The translations under genes were made by a program, and so were the position numbers. From MH13 sp042140245 (GTDB taxonomy: Bacteria > Pseudomonadota > Alphaproteobacteria > Rhizobiales > MH13), in contig NZ_CP159483.1 in assembly GCF_042140245.1 (NCBI RefSeq), positions 3,472,001 through 3,536,000 on the forward strand: a DNA stretch of 64,000 bases. Reading direction: 5' to 3'. The notes beneath the pieces were generated by a model that saw only the letters and a program-made list of their open reading frames with translations, ran no database searches and was not told the origin of the DNA. Of this stretch, positions 62,157-64,000 are shown piece by piece. Each line of letters opens with the position of its first letter. Position 1 is the first letter of the stretch.

Positions 62157-63320
62157 ATCCATCTCCACAAGTCGCGTCCAGAAAGCAATGCCGGACAGGA
62201 TGGCCTCGTCGTTGAAATCATAGCCAGTGTTGTGATGCAGCGCGCCATCAACGGCCGGGCCGTTCCCAAGCCACACATAACAACCCGGAACACTTTGCGA
62301 GAAAAACGCGAAGTCATCCCCAGCAGTGGACGGCGGAAACGCTGTGCGGATGCGCGCCGGACCAAGAGCAGCTTGCGCGGCAGCTAGCGCGCGCGCCGTC
62401 GTGTCAGGGTCATTCACCACCGGTGGTATCCGCCGGGTGAAGTGATAGCTCACCTCAACTCCCAAGGCCTGTGCAATGCCATGAGCGATGGACCCAATTT
62501 CTTGCTCCAGCTGATCGCGAACCTTCGCGCTGTAGGCCCTTGCTGTCCCTGCAATTCGCGTGGTGTTTGGGATAACGTTGAGCGCCTTGAAGTCACCCGC
62601 TTCCACGGCGCAAGCACTCACCACTGCTGGCTCTAGAGGGTCAACGATGCGTGCGACAATGGTGTGCAACAACGAAAGGAACTGCCCGGCCGCCGTTATC
62701 GGGTCACGGCCCAGATGCGGTTTGGCACCATGCGTACCAATGCCGGTGAACGTGACCTCCCAGCTATCGGAGGAGGCCAATTGAGGACCTGCGACCACGG
62801 CCATTTGGTCGGGATCAAGACCGGGCATGTTGTGCAGGCCATAAACGCGATCAACGCGAAACTTTGACAGAAAGCCGTCATCCATCATGGCTTTGGCACC
62901 GCCACGCCCTTCCTCGGCAGGCTGAAAGATGAAATGCACTGTGCCATTGAAATTGCGCGTTCTGGCAAGGTGGCGCGCAGCCCCCAGCAGCATGGTTGTA
63001 TGGCCATCATGGCCACAGGCGTGCATCTTGCCCGGCTGCGTTGATGTGTAAGGGCGCTGCGCCGTCTCCGGCATGGCAAGTGCATCCATATCAGCGCGCA
63101 AGGCTATGTGGTCGGTGCCCTCGCCTACCTCCAAGGTGCCGACCACACCGGTTTTGCCAAGGCCACGATCCACAGCGATGCCGGCCTCGGACAGCTTTTG
63201 CGCGACAATGCCGGCGGTCCGCTCTTCCTCAAACCCCAACTCAGGATGCGCGTGCAGATCATGGCGCAGAGCGACCAGCATCTTCAGCTCAGCAGCGTCA
63301 ATGGAAAGAGGGTCAGACAT
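62145..63320 (-). CDS. M20D amidohydrolase (hippurate hydrolase / IAA-amino acid hydrolase type)
   Basis: A 391-residue metallo-amidohydrolase that removes acyl groups from amino acids. Key motifs are LRADMDALAMPETA, MHACGHDGHTTMLLGAA, PAEEGRGGAKAMMDDG and the C-terminal SGIAFWTRLVEMDLAA. ATG 63320 (MSDPLSIDAAELKML) is used; the frame stays open to 63476 but overlaps the divergent gene. Its 3' end overlaps the nucleoside hydrolase gene by 12 nt, convergently. Confidence 0.9.
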   Translation of the reverse strand: MSDPLSIDAAELKMLVALRHDLHAHPELGFEEERTAGIVAQKLSEAGIAVDRGLGKTGVVGTLEVGEGTDHIALRADMDALAMPETAQRPYTSTQPGKMHACGHDGHTTMLLGAARHLARTRNFNGTVHFIFQPAEEGRGGAKAMMDDGFLSKFRVDRVYGLHNMPGLDPDQMAVVAGPQLASSDSWEVTFTGIGTHGAKPHLGRDPITAAGQFLSLLHTIVARIVDPLEPAVVSACAVEAGDFKALNVIPNTTRIAGTARAYSAKVRDQLEQEIGSIAHGIAQALGVEVSYHFTRRIPPVVNDPDTTARALAAAQAALGPARIRTAFPPSTAGDDFAFFSQSVPGCYVWLGNGPAVDGALHHNTGYDFNDEAILSGIAFWTRLVEMDLAA

Positions 63321-63393
63321 GGCTTGCCAATCCTTGGTGTCCTGTACCAAATCGGTTTGGCCCATCGCCAGAAACAAGACAAGGAGGTTGTCG

Positions 63394-64000
63394 ATGAGCA
63401 TGCCCCCCCGCCTGGCACCGCATGCGTTTTGGCAACGGCTTGATGAACCGGGCACATATCCATCTGCGCCCGACACGCTCTATCACGATGCCTATCCGGC
63501 GAGCCTACCAGATGGAAGGCAACTGCTGCTGCCTTTGCGAAAACTTCCTGGTTCTGGTGGTGGCGCGCTGGCGTCACTGATCATCAATCAGGCCTCCTTT
63601 GAGGTTGAAGACGCGCTAGCCGATATCATGGCGCAGCAGTGGTGTGCAGAAGCCCCCGATGTCGTCGTCGGTGTGCCAACACTTGGCTTGCCGCTGGCCA
63701 ATGCGGTCGCCCGGAGACTTGGCCACCAGCGGCTGGTACCTTTGGGAACATCGCGTAAGTTCTGGTACACCGACGCGCTGTCGCATCCGATGCGGTCTGT
63801 TACATCGCCGGACAGTGGCAAGACCATCTACCTTGATCCACGCATGGTTCCCTTGCTGCAGGGCCGCAAGGTACTGGTGGTGGACGATGTGGTGAGCACC
63901 GGATCATCGCTTGCAGCCGTTCTAGCGCTTCTGAAAAAGATCGAAATCACACCGTTGGGAATCTCCGTGGCGATGGAGCAAGGCACGCGGTGGCGCAGCG
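63394..64000 (+). CDS. Phosphoribosyltransferase family protein (cut by window end)
   Basis: Only the first about 202 codons are in the window. A strong AAGGAGG lies 6 nt before ATG 63394. The protein (MSMPPRLAPHAFWQRLDEPG) contains VVGVPTLGLPLANAVARRLG and the PRPP-binding motif VLVVDDVVSTGSS of type I phosphoribosyltransferases. It may salvage a free purine released by the nucleoside hydrolases and deaminases next to it. It is divergent from the M20D gene. Confidence 0.85.
   Translation, partial: MSMPPRLAPHAFWQRLDEPGTYPSAPDTLYHDAYPASLPDGRQLLLPLRKLPGSGGGALASLIINQASFEVEDALADIMAQQWCAEAPDVVVGVPTLGLPLANAVARRLGHQRLVPLGTSRKFWYTDALSHPMRSVTSPDSGKTIYLDPRMVPLLQGRKVLVVDDVVSTGSSLAAVLALLKKIEITPLGISVAMEQGTRWRS

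Overview
The window reads as a chromosomal segment of an alphaproteobacterium, most likely of the order Hyphomicrobiales (Rhizobiales). The call rests on gene content: a MucR/Ros zinc-finger regulator, DUF2865, DUF5330 and DUF6456 proteins, an ATPase-less DnaA-C-like HTH protein, a class II DAHP synthase and a seven-gene Mrp/Pha antiporter. Coding density is high and genes often overlap by 4 or 8 nt. I saw no rRNA, no CRISPR array and no intact insertion sequence, and recognised no tRNA by eye.

Left part (1-41 kb) is mostly core genome. It holds DUF2865, nadE-gltX, DUF6500, a divergent Rrf2 / GyrI-like pair, a YciB/IspZ septation protein, class II DAHP synthase, a VIT1/CCC1-type transporter and a YbdK ligase. 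At 11.3-12.2 kb is an unusual secreted protein made of thirteen 20-residue repeats. A small patch of mobile-element debris follows (12.4-13.2 kb), then a MarR-GNAT fusion with a palindromic operator over its start codon. Next come a membrane histidine kinase coupled to a peptidoglycan-binding protein, DUF5330, SufE, DUF6456 + DnaA-like HTH, mucR, mnhABCDEFG, msrB-ptrB, cobB, an orphan receiver protein, sodB, an isochorismatase + aminotransferase pair, a haloacid dehalogenase, ClbS/DfsB, LOG, an M20 dipeptidase, DUF1801, a HerA-like ATPase and dusA.

Right part (41-64 kb) has the character of an accessory catabolic region. It starts with the remnant of a tyrosine-recombinase gene just upstream of dusA, a known island insertion site. 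It contains two SDR genes, a DapA-family lyase/aldolase, a DadA-like FAD oxidase, a peptide-type ABC importer, a TSUP transporter, a nucleoside hydrolase and an adenine-deaminase-like amidohydrolase. A second block has a polyamine-type ABC importer, an MTA/SAH-deaminase-like amidohydrolase, an M20 dipeptidase, a nucleoside hydrolase broken by an in-frame stop, an M20D amidohydrolase and a phosphoribosyltransferase cut by the window end. Together these suggest uptake of nucleoside- or purine-linked amino-acid/peptide compounds, cleavage of amide and N-glycosidic bonds, deamination and salvage. That substrate idea is inference; the families are clear.
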